A DNA stretch of 64,000 nucleotides from DASZXJ01 sp035545895 (GCA_035545895.1 DASZXJ010000004.1:45320-109319), one strand, 5' to 3'; counted from the first letter of the stretch, positions 53,834 to 63,837 are shown. A program made the numbers and translations. Notes: a model not told the origin generated them from the sequence alone.

Positions 53834-53906
53834 CACGCCGGATAGGAATCGAACCTATAACCTGCCGCTTTGGAGACGGCCGCTCTGCCAGTTGAGCTAC
53901 CGGCGT
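53834..53906 (-). tRNA. tRNA-Trp (anticodon CCA)
   Basis: 73 nt on the minus strand: the acceptor ACGCCGG pairs completely with CCGGCGT and the discriminator is G. D-arm GCTC...GAGC, anticodon loop CTCCAAA with CCA, T-arm ATAGGTTCGATTCCTAT. It lies between rpmG and secE, the order also found in Thermus/Deinococcus-type operons. Confidence 0.97.
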
Positions 53907-53912
53907 ATAACA

Positions 53913-53980
53913 AGCCGGCAGTCGGCAGCAGGCGACTGGCAGTACATATCTGCCCGCTGCCCGCTGCCCGCTGCCCACTA
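53913..53980. repeat. Inverted heptamer array between rpmG and tRNA-Trp
   Basis: The left arm is CCGGCAG, TCGGCAG, CAGGCGA. The right arm is GCTGCCC three times in exact 7-bp phase, then ACTA, which contains the rpmG stop codon. It can fold as a hairpin inside the operon transcript. Confidence 0.78.
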
Positions 53981-54142
53981 CTTCCTTTTGACCTTATGCA
54001 GTTTATGCGATCGTTCACGCCGGCAGTATTTCTTCAGCTCGATCTTCTGCGGACCGCCGGCAACCTTGATTTCGGTACGATAATTCAGGTCGCTGCACGA
54101 GGTGCATTGAAGCCACACCATTTCGCGATTCTCTTTTGCCAT
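53978..54142 (-). CDS. rpmG: 50S ribosomal protein L33
   Basis: 54 aa. Translation gives MAKENREMVWLQCTSCSDLN, then YRTEIKVAGGPQKIELKKYC, ending RRERSHKLHKVKRK. This is L33: LxCTxC, Y-T, LELKKYC and HxLHKxxK are the usual marks. The zinc site is incomplete, with CTSC and one cysteine in KKYC; the fourth position, normally CPRC, reads CRRE. It lies between tuf and tRNA-Trp, its normal place, and is flanked on both sides by heptamer arrays. One array supplies its stop codon. Confidence 0.93.
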   Translation of the reverse strand: MAKENREMVWLQCTSCSDLNYRTEIKVAGGPQKIELKKYCRRERSHKLHKVKRK

Positions 54143-54154
54143 AACATCACCTAA

Positions 54155-54237
54155 AAGCTGGCAGCAGGCAGTCGGCAGCAGGCAAAACGTCCTTGCCTGT
54201 TTCGCTGCCCGCTGCCTGCTGCCCCGCTGCCGGCTCT
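54155..54237. repeat. Inverted heptamer array between tuf and rpmG
   Basis: The left arm is GGCAGCA, GGCAGTC, GGCAGCA, GGCAAAA. The right arm is GCTGCCC, GCTGCCT, GCTGCCC, CGCTGCC. The arms complement each other and fill almost the whole intergenic gap. Confidence 0.8.
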
Positions 54238-54246
54238 CACCTAATT

Positions 54247-55443
<1,197 letters not shown>

Positions 55444-55470
55444 AGCGCGAACCTCCAAAGTGATCAAATT

Positions 55471-55542
55471 TTTGATTTGCGATTTGCGATTTCCAATTTG
55501 CAATCCCGTTGACCGCAAATCCAAAATCGCAAATCGCAAATC
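55471..55542. repeat. Inverted heptamer array between tRNA-Thr and tuf
   Basis: The left arm is GATTTGC, GATTTGC, GATTTCC, AATTTGC in 7-bp phase. The right arm is the inverted GCAAATC-type series (GCAAATCCAAAATCGCAAAT and on). It is AT-richer than the GGCAG arrays but has the same period and inverted layout. Confidence 0.78.
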
Positions 55543-55548
55543 CTAAGT

Positions 55549-55620
<72 letters not shown>

Positions 55621-56141
55621 GACACCTGTTGACTGGCCAACGACCCTGTGCCGCGGCTGCTCATTGACACTGATGTCGCCCTGCACTCTCGCTCGACCCC
55701 GGCAATCTCTGCGCGTACGGAGAGCGTAGAAGGGGCGAGAGTATAAGTTGAAGCTGGGCAATGTCAATTCTGCGAAAACATGAAAATATCGGGTACTGGC
55801 GCATTTCCGAATGCGACATCTATTATAAGCAGGCTTCTGTCAAGCCGGTAACAGTCGAAAGCGGATTTGGGGTTCTCAAATATCTATTCGGCATCGTCAT
55901 CACGGACGTTGAAACGAGGCCCGCCTTCGGTGTCGTTCTTCCAAATGGCGGCTTTGATCGCGACGGTCAAGCTCCATGGCAGGGTATATCCGGCTTGATT
56001 ATGCCGGCCAGTTGGGATGTCCATCGAGCGCGTGATTAATCCGTGAATCCTTCAATGAGAACGACTATTTTGTTTCCCATGCGTCCAAGGGATTGTTCGT
56101 TAGCAAATGAAGTCGTCTCATGGGAACTGCCGGTAGATGCT
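55621..56141. other. Intergenic interval with the tuf operon promoter
   Basis: About 520 bp. The part next to tRNA-Thr is leader sequence of the tuf operon, with its promoter at 55740-55767. Beyond the promoter, a 92-codon plus-strand frame (55761-56039) starts inside the promoter, shows no family features and has no ribosome site, so no gene is called. Nothing else is recognised. Confidence 0.6.
55740..55767 (-). promoter_or_regulatory. Strong sigma70 promoter for the tRNA-Thr/tuf/rpl operon
   Basis: On the minus strand: perfect -35 TTGACA (55767-55762), a 16-bp spacer, and -10 TATACT (55745-55740). It lies about 120 bp upstream of tRNA-Thr and is the only strong promoter seen before the whole operon. 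Confidence 0.75.
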
Positions 56142-57812
56142 TTATCGCGATCGGTCATATTGCGTCCTATCGTTGGGGATCATCGCATTGATGATATCGC
56201 GCAATGCGGAATATTGATCGTCAATTTGAGTCATCGTACTCCGCACCCGCTTGAGTGAAGGCACGAGCGTGTTGGCCAGCATTTGCGGAACGGCGCCTTC
56301 GGGCAGTTTGGCAAGCGCTTCATCGGCAAGCCTATCGAATGTTTCTGACGGCTGATCCATCGCTTCTCCGATAGCGCGATAAAAATCATCCATTGAATTG
56401 ATCGCGGCGACCTGCATGAGCTGATTCTGATCCTTGGCCATTTGAAGCGCTAAGTCATGCTCCGTCTGGATTAGCTGTTTGCCCGTCAGGGCTTTGGGTA
56501 AATGATCCAGTTGCTCGCGAAGAACATGAACGCGCTCAACCGATAATGAAGGAGTAATTCCGTCTAATTCGTCCATCGCAAGCTTCTCAATGGCGACTCC
56601 AACCAACTTATCCACCAGCGTTCCCCGGATGCCGATGTGGCGGCCAAATGCCATCATCGCAACGAGATCGTCGGCTGCAGTCAGTTCGTCGTTCATTTGT
56701 TCCGCATACAAGGCATGAAGGTTCATAAATATCGCAGTGGCACGAATGTCATTGAGAACGGGGATATGATCCGCAACGGAAGACGGGCCCCAATCACACG
56801 ATGGCTGAGCGGCGCCGAGGCGCACCCATGAAACGATCATGCCGTAACGTTCAAAAAATGGACCGGCCTGATCGTCAAAGCGATGGTTATCGTCGTACCG
56901 ACCGAATAGCGCGATATCCGCCGGTGTGGCACTCAGTTGCCGAAACAACTTGAGTGCTTCGGCATAACTGTCGGCTGCATTGGCGGATTGAGTAGTTGCA
57001 GGCGGCGCGAATGCGAGAGGCCGCACTGGAGATGTGAAGACAACCGTTGCCGGCTGTGGATTCCTCGTTTGACGTGCCAGCGGAATTGCGATCGTCGTCG
57101 CCAGCGCAATGGTTCCAAGCACAGCCGCCGCAACTTTGATTTTCGATGTGGCCATGAGATACATCCCTCCTTTTGCAATGGCCGCGCCCGACGCGCCGGC
57201 TGAATTGCTGGTTGTGATCACCGCGTCGAATAAATGCGCCGGAGCTTTTTGAATAACATTACTGCCGAGTAATCCGGGCAAGCTTTGTGTTGATGCGACC
57301 GCACCCGATCGGAGAAGCACGTCTTTGAGTTTCTCCAATGCCCGGATCGTCCGTTTGGTCACGGCGTTTTCGGAGATACCCAGCACATCGCCAATCTCGC
57401 GATGGCTTTTCTGATCCCAGAATCGTAAAACCAGTAGATTGCGATCTCCGCGAGACAGCCGCGCCATCGCCCGATCCAGTTCCGGCGAGATCTGATCCCA
57501 ATTGGAAGACGTTTCCGAACGGCTCGCCTCGATCATCTGTGCAGCCCTCCGTTCGTGCTTGTCGCGACGCGCTCGCCGCTTGAGCGCATCCCGCGCACAT
57601 AAATGCGTTGTCGTGAGCAGCCATGCGGAAATGATCGTCCCCGCACGAAGCGACTTCAGCTTGCGATGAAAAATAATGAAGACCGCTTGCGTGACATCCT
57701 CGGCCAAACCGGGATCGATCACCTGACGGCGTGCGGCGGAATAGACAAGATCGATATATCGTCGAACCAGATCAGCGAATGCTTCGTCGGAATCGATCAT
57801 ACTCTGTGCCAT
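56142..57812 (-). CDS. ECF sigma factor fused to a transmembrane C-terminal domain
   Basis: 556 aa from ATG 57812 (MAQSMIDSDEAFADLVRRYI). Sigma region 2 (VRRYIDLVYSAARRQVIDPG, then LAEDVTQAVFIIFHRKLKSL, ISAWLLTTTHLCARDALKRR) and region 4 (LSRGDRNLLVLRFWDQKSHR then EIGDVLGISENAVTKRTIRA) fill about 1-190. A membrane helix follows at about 240-265 (AAAVLGTIALATTIAIPLAR), and the last 290 residues are helical and would lie outside the cytoplasm. Sigma factors with large fused extracytoplasmic domains are a planctomycete habit. The domain could sense an envelope signal directly, replacing a separate anti-sigma factor. Confidence 0.85.
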   Translation of the reverse strand: MAQSMIDSDEAFADLVRRYIDLVYSAARRQVIDPGLAEDVTQAVFIIFHRKLKSLRAGTIISAWLLTTTHLCARDALKRRARRDKHERRAAQMIEASRSETSSNWDQISPELDRAMARLSRGDRNLLVLRFWDQKSHREIGDVLGISENAVTKRTIRALEKLKDVLLRSGAVASTQSLPGLLGSNVIQKAPAHLFDAVITTSNSAGASGAAIAKGGMYLMATSKIKVAAAVLGTIALATTIAIPLARQTRNPQPATVVFTSPVRPLAFAPPATTQSANAADSYAEALKLFRQLSATPADIALFGRYDDNHRFDDQAGPFFERYGMIVSWVRLGAAQPSCDWGPSSVADHIPVLNDIRATAIFMNLHALYAEQMNDELTAADDLVAMMAFGRHIGIRGTLVDKLVGVAIEKLAMDELDGITPSLSVERVHVLREQLDHLPKALTGKQLIQTEHDLALQMAKDQNQLMQVAAINSMDDFYRAIGEAMDQPSETFDRLADEALAKLPEGAVPQMLANTLVPSLKRVRSTMTQIDDQYSALRDIINAMIPNDRTQYDRSR

Positions 57813-57934
57813 TATCCTGTAATGGACAGAACCACAAAAAATCTGCCAAAAATCATAAAAACCTGAAAAACGGCGGCATTTGTCTCTCACGGCGTCTGAG
57901 GTATTCCGAAGATCCGGATATCAATCAACTTTCC

Positions 57935-58960
57935 TTATCGATCAAACTGCGCATCAAACGCCACCGCGCTCGGTTTGAAATCGAGCTTTCTGACCAATTC
58001 ACATGCCTCTTTCGCGCCATGCTCGCGGTCCATGCGCGAGTCTTCCCATTCCACGCTCAATGGGCCCCGGTATCCAACATCGTTGAGTGCAACAATGATT
58101 CTCTCGAAATCAACATCGCCATGACCAGGTGAACGAAAATCCCAATATCGCCTCGAATCAGCAAAGGTTGTATGACCGCCAAATACACCCACTGTTCCAT
58201 CCCCTTTGCCCCACCACGCATCTTTTACATGACAATGAAATATCCGCGCACCAAAGGTGTAGATGAATTTCACATAATCGACATGCTGATATCCGAAATG
58301 AGATGGATCAAAATTGAAACCGAACCTTTTGTGCCCCTTTATCGCCTCGACTGCACGCTGAGCTGATGCGATATCAAATGCAATCTCGGTGGGATGAACC
58401 TCGAGCGCGAAATTGACGTTTTGCTTGTCGAACTCATCGAGAATCGGCTTCCATCGCTTCGCGAAATCGTCATAGCCCTTTTGCCAGTATTTTTGGTCAG
58501 TCGGAGGAAATGCGTAAATTGAATGCCAGATGCTCGATCCCGTGAACCCGTTGACCACGGCTGGGAAACTATTCTTCTTTGGCGCGGCATCAAACAATCG
58601 ACGACATGCCTTGACGGTGTCCATCATTCTCTTGGCAGCCCGCTTGCGAACACCTTCGGGCTCGCCGTCACCCCAGATCTCCGGCGGCAGAATGCTCTTA
58701 TGCCGCTCGTCGATCAGATCGCACACTGCCTGCCCCACCAGATGCGCGCTAATGGCGAATGTCGATAAGCCATGTGACGTAAGAATATCCCATCGCCCTT
58801 TGCAGTAATTTTTATCCTTCAGTGCTTTATCAACTTCAAAATGGTCTCCCCAGGTAGCCAGTTCAATTCCATCAAACCCAAAGGTCTTGGCCTTTTTGCA
58901 TATCTCTTCGAACGATAAATCTGCCCACTGGCCGGTAAAAAGAGTGACAGGACGCGCCAT
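57935..58960 (-). CDS. TIM-barrel sugar phosphate isomerase/epimerase family protein
   Basis: 341 aa. It is of the xylose-isomerase-like superfamily but distinct from the 8615 gene. Metal-binding strands are [34 protein letters not shown] (Glu), [18 protein letters not shown] (Asp/His), [20 protein letters not shown] and [16 protein letters not shown] (final Glu). Long relatives of this type occur next to oxidoreductases acting on inositol or keto-sugars. The Shine-Dalgarno AAGGAGAATTTGAA is excellent. It is monocistronic, upstream of the sigma-fusion gene by 123 bp. The substrate cannot be deduced. Confidence 0.85.
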   Translation of the reverse strand: MARPVTLFTGQWADLSFEEICKKAKTFGFDGIELATWGDHFEVDKALKDKNYCKGRWDILTSHGLSTFAISAHLVGQAVCDLIDERHKSILPPEIWGDGEPEGVRKRAAKRMMDTVKACRRLFDAAPKKNSFPAVVNGFTGSSIWHSIYAFPPTDQKYWQKGYDDFAKRWKPILDEFDKQNVNFALEVHPTEIAFDIASAQRAVEAIKGHKRFGFNFDPSHFGYQHVDYVKFIYTFGARIFHCHVKDAWWGKGDGTVGVFGGHTTFADSRRYWDFRSPGHGDVDFERIIVALNDVGYRGPLSVEWEDSRMDREHGAKEACELVRKLDFKPSAVAFDAQFDR

Positions 58961-59004
58961 TTCAAATTCTCCTTGCAGTTACCGCTCGTGCCGATCAAAA
59001 CGAC

Positions 59005-59033
59005 TTGAACCTATACTGTCAATGTCGTCTAAT
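59005..59033 (+). promoter_or_regulatory. Candidate sigma70 promoter for tRNA-Leu
   Basis: TTGAAC (59005-59010), a 17-bp spacer and TCTAAT (59028-59033), 13 bp before the tRNA. Confidence 0.55.
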
Positions 59034-59046
59034 CCGATGCACTGCC

Positions 59047-59128
59047 GCAGGAGTGGCGGAATTGGCAGACGCGCTGGTCTTAGGAGCCAGTACCGAAAGG
59101 TGTAGGGGTTCGAGTCCCCTCTCCTGCA
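59047..59128 (+). tRNA. tRNA-Leu (anticodon TAG)
   Basis: 82 nt with the short variable arm of class II tRNAs. The acceptor GCAGGAG pairs with CTCCTGC and the discriminator is A. Anticodon loop CTTAGGA (TAG), T-arm AGGGGTTCGAGTCCCCT. No CCA is encoded. Confidence 0.96.
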
Positions 59129-59134
59129 TTCAGA

Positions 59135-59252
59135 GAAAGGATGCATTCAGTAAGGATGAAGGATGAATCTCATAAGCTTCTGCTTGCGCGGTCAATATTG
59201 ATCGCTGCATTGGGTCTTTTTTCATCCTTCATCATTCATCCTACATCCTTTC
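59135..59252. repeat. Inverted heptamer pair bracketing a signal-peptide coding region
   Basis: The left arm (59135-59167) is GAAAGGATGCATTCAGTAAGG with ATGAAGGATGAA. The right arm (59221-59252) reads TTCATCCTTCATCATTCATC with CTACATCCTTTC, its near-perfect complement in 7-bp units. The 53 bp between them, and both arms, are read as codons of the following gene. Confidence 0.75.
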
Positions 59253-60250
59253 TTCATGCCGATTCCATTTTTGTCGGCACCCTTGAACGCAAAAATGCGA
59301 TCATCAAGGAACTGCGAGGCGAAAGCCTTTTCTACGACTACAGCGGACGCACCAGCGAAGTGCCGGCCGCGCGCGTCACACGCCTGATCGTTGATAACGA
59401 GCCGCCTCTCAATATCGCCGAGGAATCCTTCGCCACCGAGAAATGGGATGCTGCGGTCGATGGATACCAAAAGACAATCCGCACCACTTCCAAGCCGTGG
59501 ATCAAGGATTGGGCTGCTATGCGCCTGATCGCCGCTGCGAATAAGTCCGGGCGTTTCGACGCCGCTGCGTTCGCCTATATCCTGGCCCTTCTGAAAAATC
59601 CCACGACTGCTTCAAACATGAAGCCGGTCATGCCTGAATCGAAATCGACCTTCCTCGATTCAGCCGTTGCCGATGTCAATACAACGCTGGGCGATCCGCG
59701 CCTCACTGCCGTTCAAAGGCGAGCGCTGCTTGGATTTCTGATCGAACTCCAGCAGGTGCGCAATGACCTCGCCGGTGAAGATGCAGCCTATGAGCAGCTC
59801 ATCAAGCTCCCCGGCGCTGACATGAACGACCCCAACGCCAAACGCGTCCTGGCACGTCGGCGACTTACTGCTGCCGCCAAAGCACTTGATTCAAAGAACT
59901 ATCAGCAAGCCATCACCGAAATTGATTCAAATAAAGCTCTCTTCATCGAGCCCAAACAGCAGGCCGATGCGCTTTATCTGCTCGCCCAGGCGCGCGAAGG
60001 AGCAGCCGGCACCGATTCCACCAGCCTGAAAGACGCCGCCTTGGCTTACATGCGAGTCGTCGCCCTGGCCAAAACCCAGCCGGATGCGCCGCATGTTGTC
60101 GATTCTTTGCTCAAAACCGCCGCCCTGCTCGAACAGCTTGGGCAAAAGCCCACCGCCATCCAGCTTTACGATCAGATCATCTCCCAATATCCTGATGACC
60201 CGGCGGTGAACAAGGCCCGCAGCAAACTCGCTACTCTTAAGCAGAACTAA
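59141..60250 (+). CDS. Exported TPR-like protein
   Basis: 369 aa; the ATG at 59156 is an alternative start. The signal peptide (LARSILIAALGLFSSFIIHP) is partly encoded by a heptamer repeat (SSFIIHPTSFLHA). The rest is alpha-helical with TPR-like units: AEESFATEKWDAAVDGYQKT, KALDSKNYQQAITEIDSNKA, ADALYLLAQAREGA and a C-terminal LGQKPTAIQLYDQIISQYPD unit, typical of outer-membrane-assembly or Tol-Pal-associated proteins. It lies 3 bp upstream of the SurA/PpiD-like gene and is almost certainly cotranscribed. The exact role is unknown. Confidence 0.75.
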   Translation: MHSVRMKDESHKLLLARSILIAALGLFSSFIIHPTSFLHADSIFVGTLERKNAIIKELRGESLFYDYSGRTSEVPAARVTRLIVDNEPPLNIAEESFATEKWDAAVDGYQKTIRTTSKPWIKDWAAMRLIAAANKSGRFDAAAFAYILALLKNPTTASNMKPVMPESKSTFLDSAVADVNTTLGDPRLTAVQRRALLGFLIELQQVRNDLAGEDAAYEQLIKLPGADMNDPNAKRVLARRRLTAAAKALDSKNYQQAITEIDSNKALFIEPKQQADALYLLAQAREGAAGTDSTSLKDAALAYMRVVALAKTQPDAPHVVDSLLKTAALLEQLGQKPTAIQLYDQIISQYPDDPAVNKARSKLATLKQN

Positions 60251-60253
60251 CCC

Positions 60254-62227
60254 ATGCGAATACAAAAGTATCTCCGTGATAATAGTAAAAAACTGATGTC
60301 CATCTTTGGCGCCCTGCTGATGGTCGTGTTCCTTATCCCCAGCTATATGAGCCGCAATAGCGGAGGTGGCGACACAGTCATCGGTTCTATTGGCGACCAG
60401 AAAATTACCCGCGACCAGGTCCGCGATGCCGAGGACGAATGGGAATACGTCGTTCGCCATATACTGATCCGCGGACAGGGAACCGGTCAGCAACAATGGC
60501 AATCCATAGCCAACATTCTCCCGCAGGAACTTGACCAGAGCATGCGTTCCAATCCCGAGGCGTATTTCCTTCTAAAAACCGAAGCCACGCGCATGGGCCT
60601 GACCCCTCGACCGGAAGAAGCGGTTGCGATGCTCTCCGACACCAACAGTCCCTACGCGATTGCCATGCTTGACAATCGCATCATCCCCTTCGCCAATATT
60701 GATGATGAATCCATCAAAAATAATGTGACCTATTCGTTGGCCAACCTCGTCATGGTCATGAACGCATTCGAACGCGCTGCCACCGTCGTCAAGGTCTCTC
60801 AGCCGTTGATCAATCACGAACTGGCGCTTCGCCTTCAGGAGATTAAATCGCGCGTTGTCGATTTCTCAGCCAAGCAATATGAAGACAAAGTGCCCGCCCC
60901 CACTGCCGACCAGCTAAAAAAGCAGTTCGATCAATTCGTCTCGTTCGAATCCGGCCAAACGAGCAACACCAACCCATTCGGCTTTGGCTACAAATATCCC
61001 AATCGCGTCAAGCTTCAGTATCTGACCATTCCGCGCGCCCAAGCCAGGCAAGTGGTCAAGGCAAGCAAAGATGACTATGGCTGGGAAGTTGACGCCAATC
61101 GGTATTACATCGAACATCAAAGCGAATTCCCCACCACCGCTCCGGCGACCACCGGTCCGTCCATGGTGCTCCTGCCAGCCAAACCGGGGGCGACCACTAA
61201 GCCATTTGACGAAGTTAAGGAATCGATCCTTTCCCGCATCATCGAACCTCAGGTCGATCGACTGGTCACACAGATTCAATCAGACCTGGGCAATCGCATG
61301 ACGCAGGATTTCCAGACTTATCAGGCCACCCCGCTTAACGGCTCAACCACCAATCCCACGACATCGCCTGCCCAACTCGCGTTTCAAGGTTTCGAATACA
61401 TTCAGAAACTCGCACAGGATGTGCAAACGAAATACAAAGTGACGCTGACCATCGACTCGATCGCTGATGATTTCAAGACAGCCGCCCAGTTGCGCGAACT
61501 GCCGGGCCTGGGCAAGGTGCCCTCGCTTCCCGATTATGTCACCAACGCAGCCGAGCCGTTCGTCACTCCCGAAATGAAAACCGCGCCGGGCATCATGCAT
61601 TTATATCAACCGTCTCGGCCGGTGACCGATGACGATCAGAACATCTTCATCTTCCGAATCACCGCTGCCGATCCCGCCCATCAGCCCGCAAAGATCGACG
61701 AAGTGAAGGACCAGATCGAACAGGATTGGAAACGCGCCACCGCCTTTGACCTGGCCAAGCAGGATGCCACCAAGCTGCTCGATGCCGCTCGCGGCCCCGG
61801 GCTGGATGTCGCTGCTGGCGGCGACAAGCTCATCACCACGGGTTTCTATTCCGTCAACACGATGATCCCCATCGACAACTACAAACTCAGCACCGAATCG
61901 CAGGGCAAATTTGCCCGGTCCACTTACGAACTGATGGCTGTCCTCTCGAAAAAGGATGGCACACGCCCGATCACCCTGGTTGAATTGCCCGCGGATATGA
62001 AAGTCGCGGTCGCAGAATTGATCGCAATCCAATCCAACGTCAGCGATGCCAGTGCCGGCATCCTCGGCCCGCTGCTTAGCCAGCAGGTGCAGCAGCAGTT
62101 CGTCGGACAACTGGCGCAGAACTGGTTCAATTATGGTTCGCTGGTCAACCGGATCGGTTACAAGGATGAAAGCGGCCGCAAGCAGAATCCCACGCCCGCA
62201 CCCCAGCCGCCGGGCCTCGTGCCGTAA
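60254..62227 (+). CDS. SurA/PpiD-like membrane-anchored chaperone
   Basis: 657 aa. A short cytoplasmic start, one transmembrane helix (about 12-32, KLMSIFGALLMVVFLIPSYM), then a SurA_N-like helical region (GSIGDQKITRDQVRDAEDEW, LLKTEATRMGLTPRPEEAVA), as in PpiD. The parvulin prolyl-isomerase core with its GDLG / FGxxxPVxT motifs is not recognisable in the middle (about 235-540). This may therefore be a chaperone without isomerase activity. The C-terminal ends in a Pro-rich tail. PpiD relatives help newly translocated proteins leave SecYEG, and the pair with the TPR-like gene suggests an envelope-folding unit. Confidence 0.75.
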   Translation: MRIQKYLRDNSKKLMSIFGALLMVVFLIPSYMSRNSGGGDTVIGSIGDQKITRDQVRDAEDEWEYVVRHILIRGQGTGQQQWQSIANILPQELDQSMRSNPEAYFLLKTEATRMGLTPRPEEAVAMLSDTNSPYAIAMLDNRIIPFANIDDESIKNNVTYSLANLVMVMNAFERAATVVKVSQPLINHELALRLQEIKSRVVDFSAKQYEDKVPAPTADQLKKQFDQFVSFESGQTSNTNPFGFGYKYPNRVKLQYLTIPRAQARQVVKASKDDYGWEVDANRYYIEHQSEFPTTAPATTGPSMVLLPAKPGATTKPFDEVKESILSRIIEPQVDRLVTQIQSDLGNRMTQDFQTYQATPLNGSTTNPTTSPAQLAFQGFEYIQKLAQDVQTKYKVTLTIDSIADDFKTAAQLRELPGLGKVPSLPDYVTNAAEPFVTPEMKTAPGIMHLYQPSRPVTDDDQNIFIFRITAADPAHQPAKIDEVKDQIEQDWKRATAFDLAKQDATKLLDAARGPGLDVAAGGDKLITTGFYSVNTMIPIDNYKLSTESQGKFARSTYELMAVLSKKDGTRPITLVELPADMKVAVAELIAIQSNVSDASAGILGPLLSQQVQQQFVGQLAQNWFNYGSLVNRIGYKDESGRKQNPTPAPQPPGLVP

Positions 62228-62245
62228 GTCTCAACAATGTTGCCT

Positions 62246-63170
62246 GACTCATCCCCACTTTTCATTCGGGATTGCAGGGTCGGGCATAAAATAGGCCGAG
62301 CCCGCTGGAATCGGGCTCGGGAGTGATCACCCCGGCACAATCAAACGGAGTTGATCATGCATCCGCAAGTTCCAGACGCTGATGGCCTCGGTCATCTTCA
62401 AAGGCCGCAGTGTCCCGATCTGCTGGGCATCCTGCCTCAAGCATGTTTATGACGGGCACAAAAGCCGCAACGCCTTTGAAGAATCCCTGCTGCTGGTGCT
62501 GCGGTCCATGATTCGGGATGATCAGAAGGTAATCCTCCTGGCCGACCGGGGCTTTGGCCGCACGGAACTGACCCGCTTCTGCCAGAACAACCACTTTGAT
62601 TATGTCATTCGCATCAACCCCGATGTGCAGGTGCGCTGCTCCTCTTACACCGGCAAGCTGATCGATTACCCGCTGCACAAGGGGATCTGCAAACTGCTGC
62701 GGAGCGTGGCCTATCGCCAGCATCACAGCGTCACGCAAAACATCGTGGTGCGCTGGGTGCGGAACCTGCCGGCCAAACGGGATGAGTGCTGGTTCCCGAT
62801 GAGCAGCCTCCATGCCGGCCCCGCCCGGATCAGCCGGCTCTATGGCCAGCGCATGACCATCGAAGAATTGTTCCGGCACCACAAGAGCAAACGAAACGGC
62901 TGGAGCCTGAGGGATACCAAGATCACCCGGGCCGATCGACTGGACCGGCTGCTGCTCGTCCTGGCGATCGCGTACCTATTGCTGTGCGGGATCGGGCTGG
63001 CCGCTTTGCAAAACTGCAAACCCGGCCAGTGGACCGCCAGTTCCAAAAATGACTGCAGCGTCTTCACCATCGGACGCATCATGCTGACCGAACTGGCACT
63101 CTCCCCCGCCCAAGCCTTCCAGACCCTCTTGACCGCCACAGCGGATGCGGTTCCAGAGTGGGGATGAGTC
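62246..63170 (+). mobile_element. Internally deleted IS4-type insertion sequence
   Basis: Perfect 14-bp terminal inverted repeats: GACTCATCCCCACT (62246-62259) and AGTGGGGATGAGTC (63157-63170). Between them lie a hairpin (CCGAGCCCG / CGGGCTCGG, 62296-62320), a ribosome site with ATG at 62357, and a transposase missing its N-terminal half. Total length is 925 bp, short for the family. No clear target-site duplication is visible. The right end lies 15 bp from the tRNA-Lys promoter. Confidence 0.8.
62357..63167 (+). pseudogene. IS4-family transposase, 5'-deleted
   Basis: The in-frame homology runs from 62382 (MASVIFKGRSVPICWAS) to the stop at 63167. It has LLADRGFGRTEL (second catalytic Asp) and the exact YREK signature Y-x2-R-x3-E-x6-K in YGQRMTIEELFRHHK (catalytic Glu), then a normal C-terminus. 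The first catalytic Asp and about the first 100 or more residues are missing. The probable original start, ATG 62357 behind GGAG, is out of frame with the rest (MHPQVPDA then junk). This fits an internal deletion around 62370-62385. It cannot make active transposase, but its ends may still be mobilised in trans. Confidence 0.8.
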
Positions 63171-63184
63171 GGGTGCGACGCCCG

Positions 63185-63212
63185 TTGACACTCGCGGCGA
63201 CGCCCGTAAAAT
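63185..63212 (+). promoter_or_regulatory. Strong sigma70 promoter for tRNA-Lys
   Basis: Perfect TTGACA (63185-63190), a 16-bp spacer and TAAAAT (63207-63212), 14 bp before the tRNA. The IS4-type element ends just upstream. Confidence 0.7.
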
Positions 63213-63226
63213 CGCACGAACGATCC

Positions 63227-63299
63227 GCGTCCTTAGCTCAATTGGCAGAGCAGTTGACTCTTAATCAACGGGTTGTAGGTTCAAGTCCTACAGGACGCA
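63227..63299 (+). tRNA. tRNA-Lys (anticodon CTT), integration target
   Basis: 73 nt: acceptor GCGTCCT pairs with AGGACGC, discriminator A. D-arm GCTC...GAGC, anticodon loop CTCTTAA with CTT, T-arm TGTAGGTTCAAGTCCTACA. The opposite-strand integrase frame runs through its 3' half, as at tRNA attachment sites. Confidence 0.96.
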
Positions 63300-63837
63300 T
63301 TACTTCCGCATCACGGACACCGCTGGACAACCGTGGACTTTGCACCGATTTAACCGAGCGATCGCCCGGTTTTACAGTACGTGCAGACTTGCCAGTAATG
63401 GACACCCGTGGACCTTGCTGGACGGCTTTTTCAGAGCCACTTTGTAGTACCACTTCCCGCCCATCTGTTCCCGTTGCAATCGCAGCCTCACATGACGAGC
63501 TCCACCCCCATCGCGGCAACGCATTCACGCCATCCATCGTCGGCAAGGCTCCAGCATCCGTGTAGGTCCGCATCGTCAGACTCAATTCCGAATGCCGCAT
63601 AATCTCTTGAGCAACACGCGGCGCAACGCCCGCCCGATTCAAATTCGTCGCCAACGTATGACGCAACGCATGAAAATCGACGCGACGGCCACGCTCATCG
63701 ACCTCAGCAATGCCAGCAGCAGACAAGTCCCGCTTGAACTCATCCATTTCGACCACACCGCCAACCAGTACCGTCCCCACTGCTGATACGTCCACAGGCA
63801 TCACCTTACGCAACTCAATCACTACATCCTCTCGCAA
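63265..63837 (-). pseudogene. Tyrosine recombinase/integrase, C-terminal fragment
   Basis: 190 codons opening with TTG directly after a stop. The catalytic C-terminal half is clear: FHALRHTLATNLNRAGV (H-x-x-R), QEIMRHSELSLTMRTYTD (His and nucleophile Tyr). The N-terminal DNA-binding domain and the first catalytic Arg are missing. The extended C-terminus ends VMRPVGLEPTTR, the antisense reading of the tRNA-Lys T-arm and acceptor. An IS5-like transposase gene begins within 25 bp of the break and probably replaced the N-terminus. It marks the left end of an integrated element extending beyond the window. Confidence 0.8.

Noticed and set aside
53816..53836. Upstream start of secE at 53836
   Set aside because: It would place the first codons inside the 3' end of tRNA-Trp; ATG 53815 has its own Shine-Dalgarno.
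55761..56039. 92-codon plus-strand frame upstream of the tuf operon
   Set aside because: It starts inside the -35/-10 region of the tuf promoter, has no ribosome site and matches nothing recognised.
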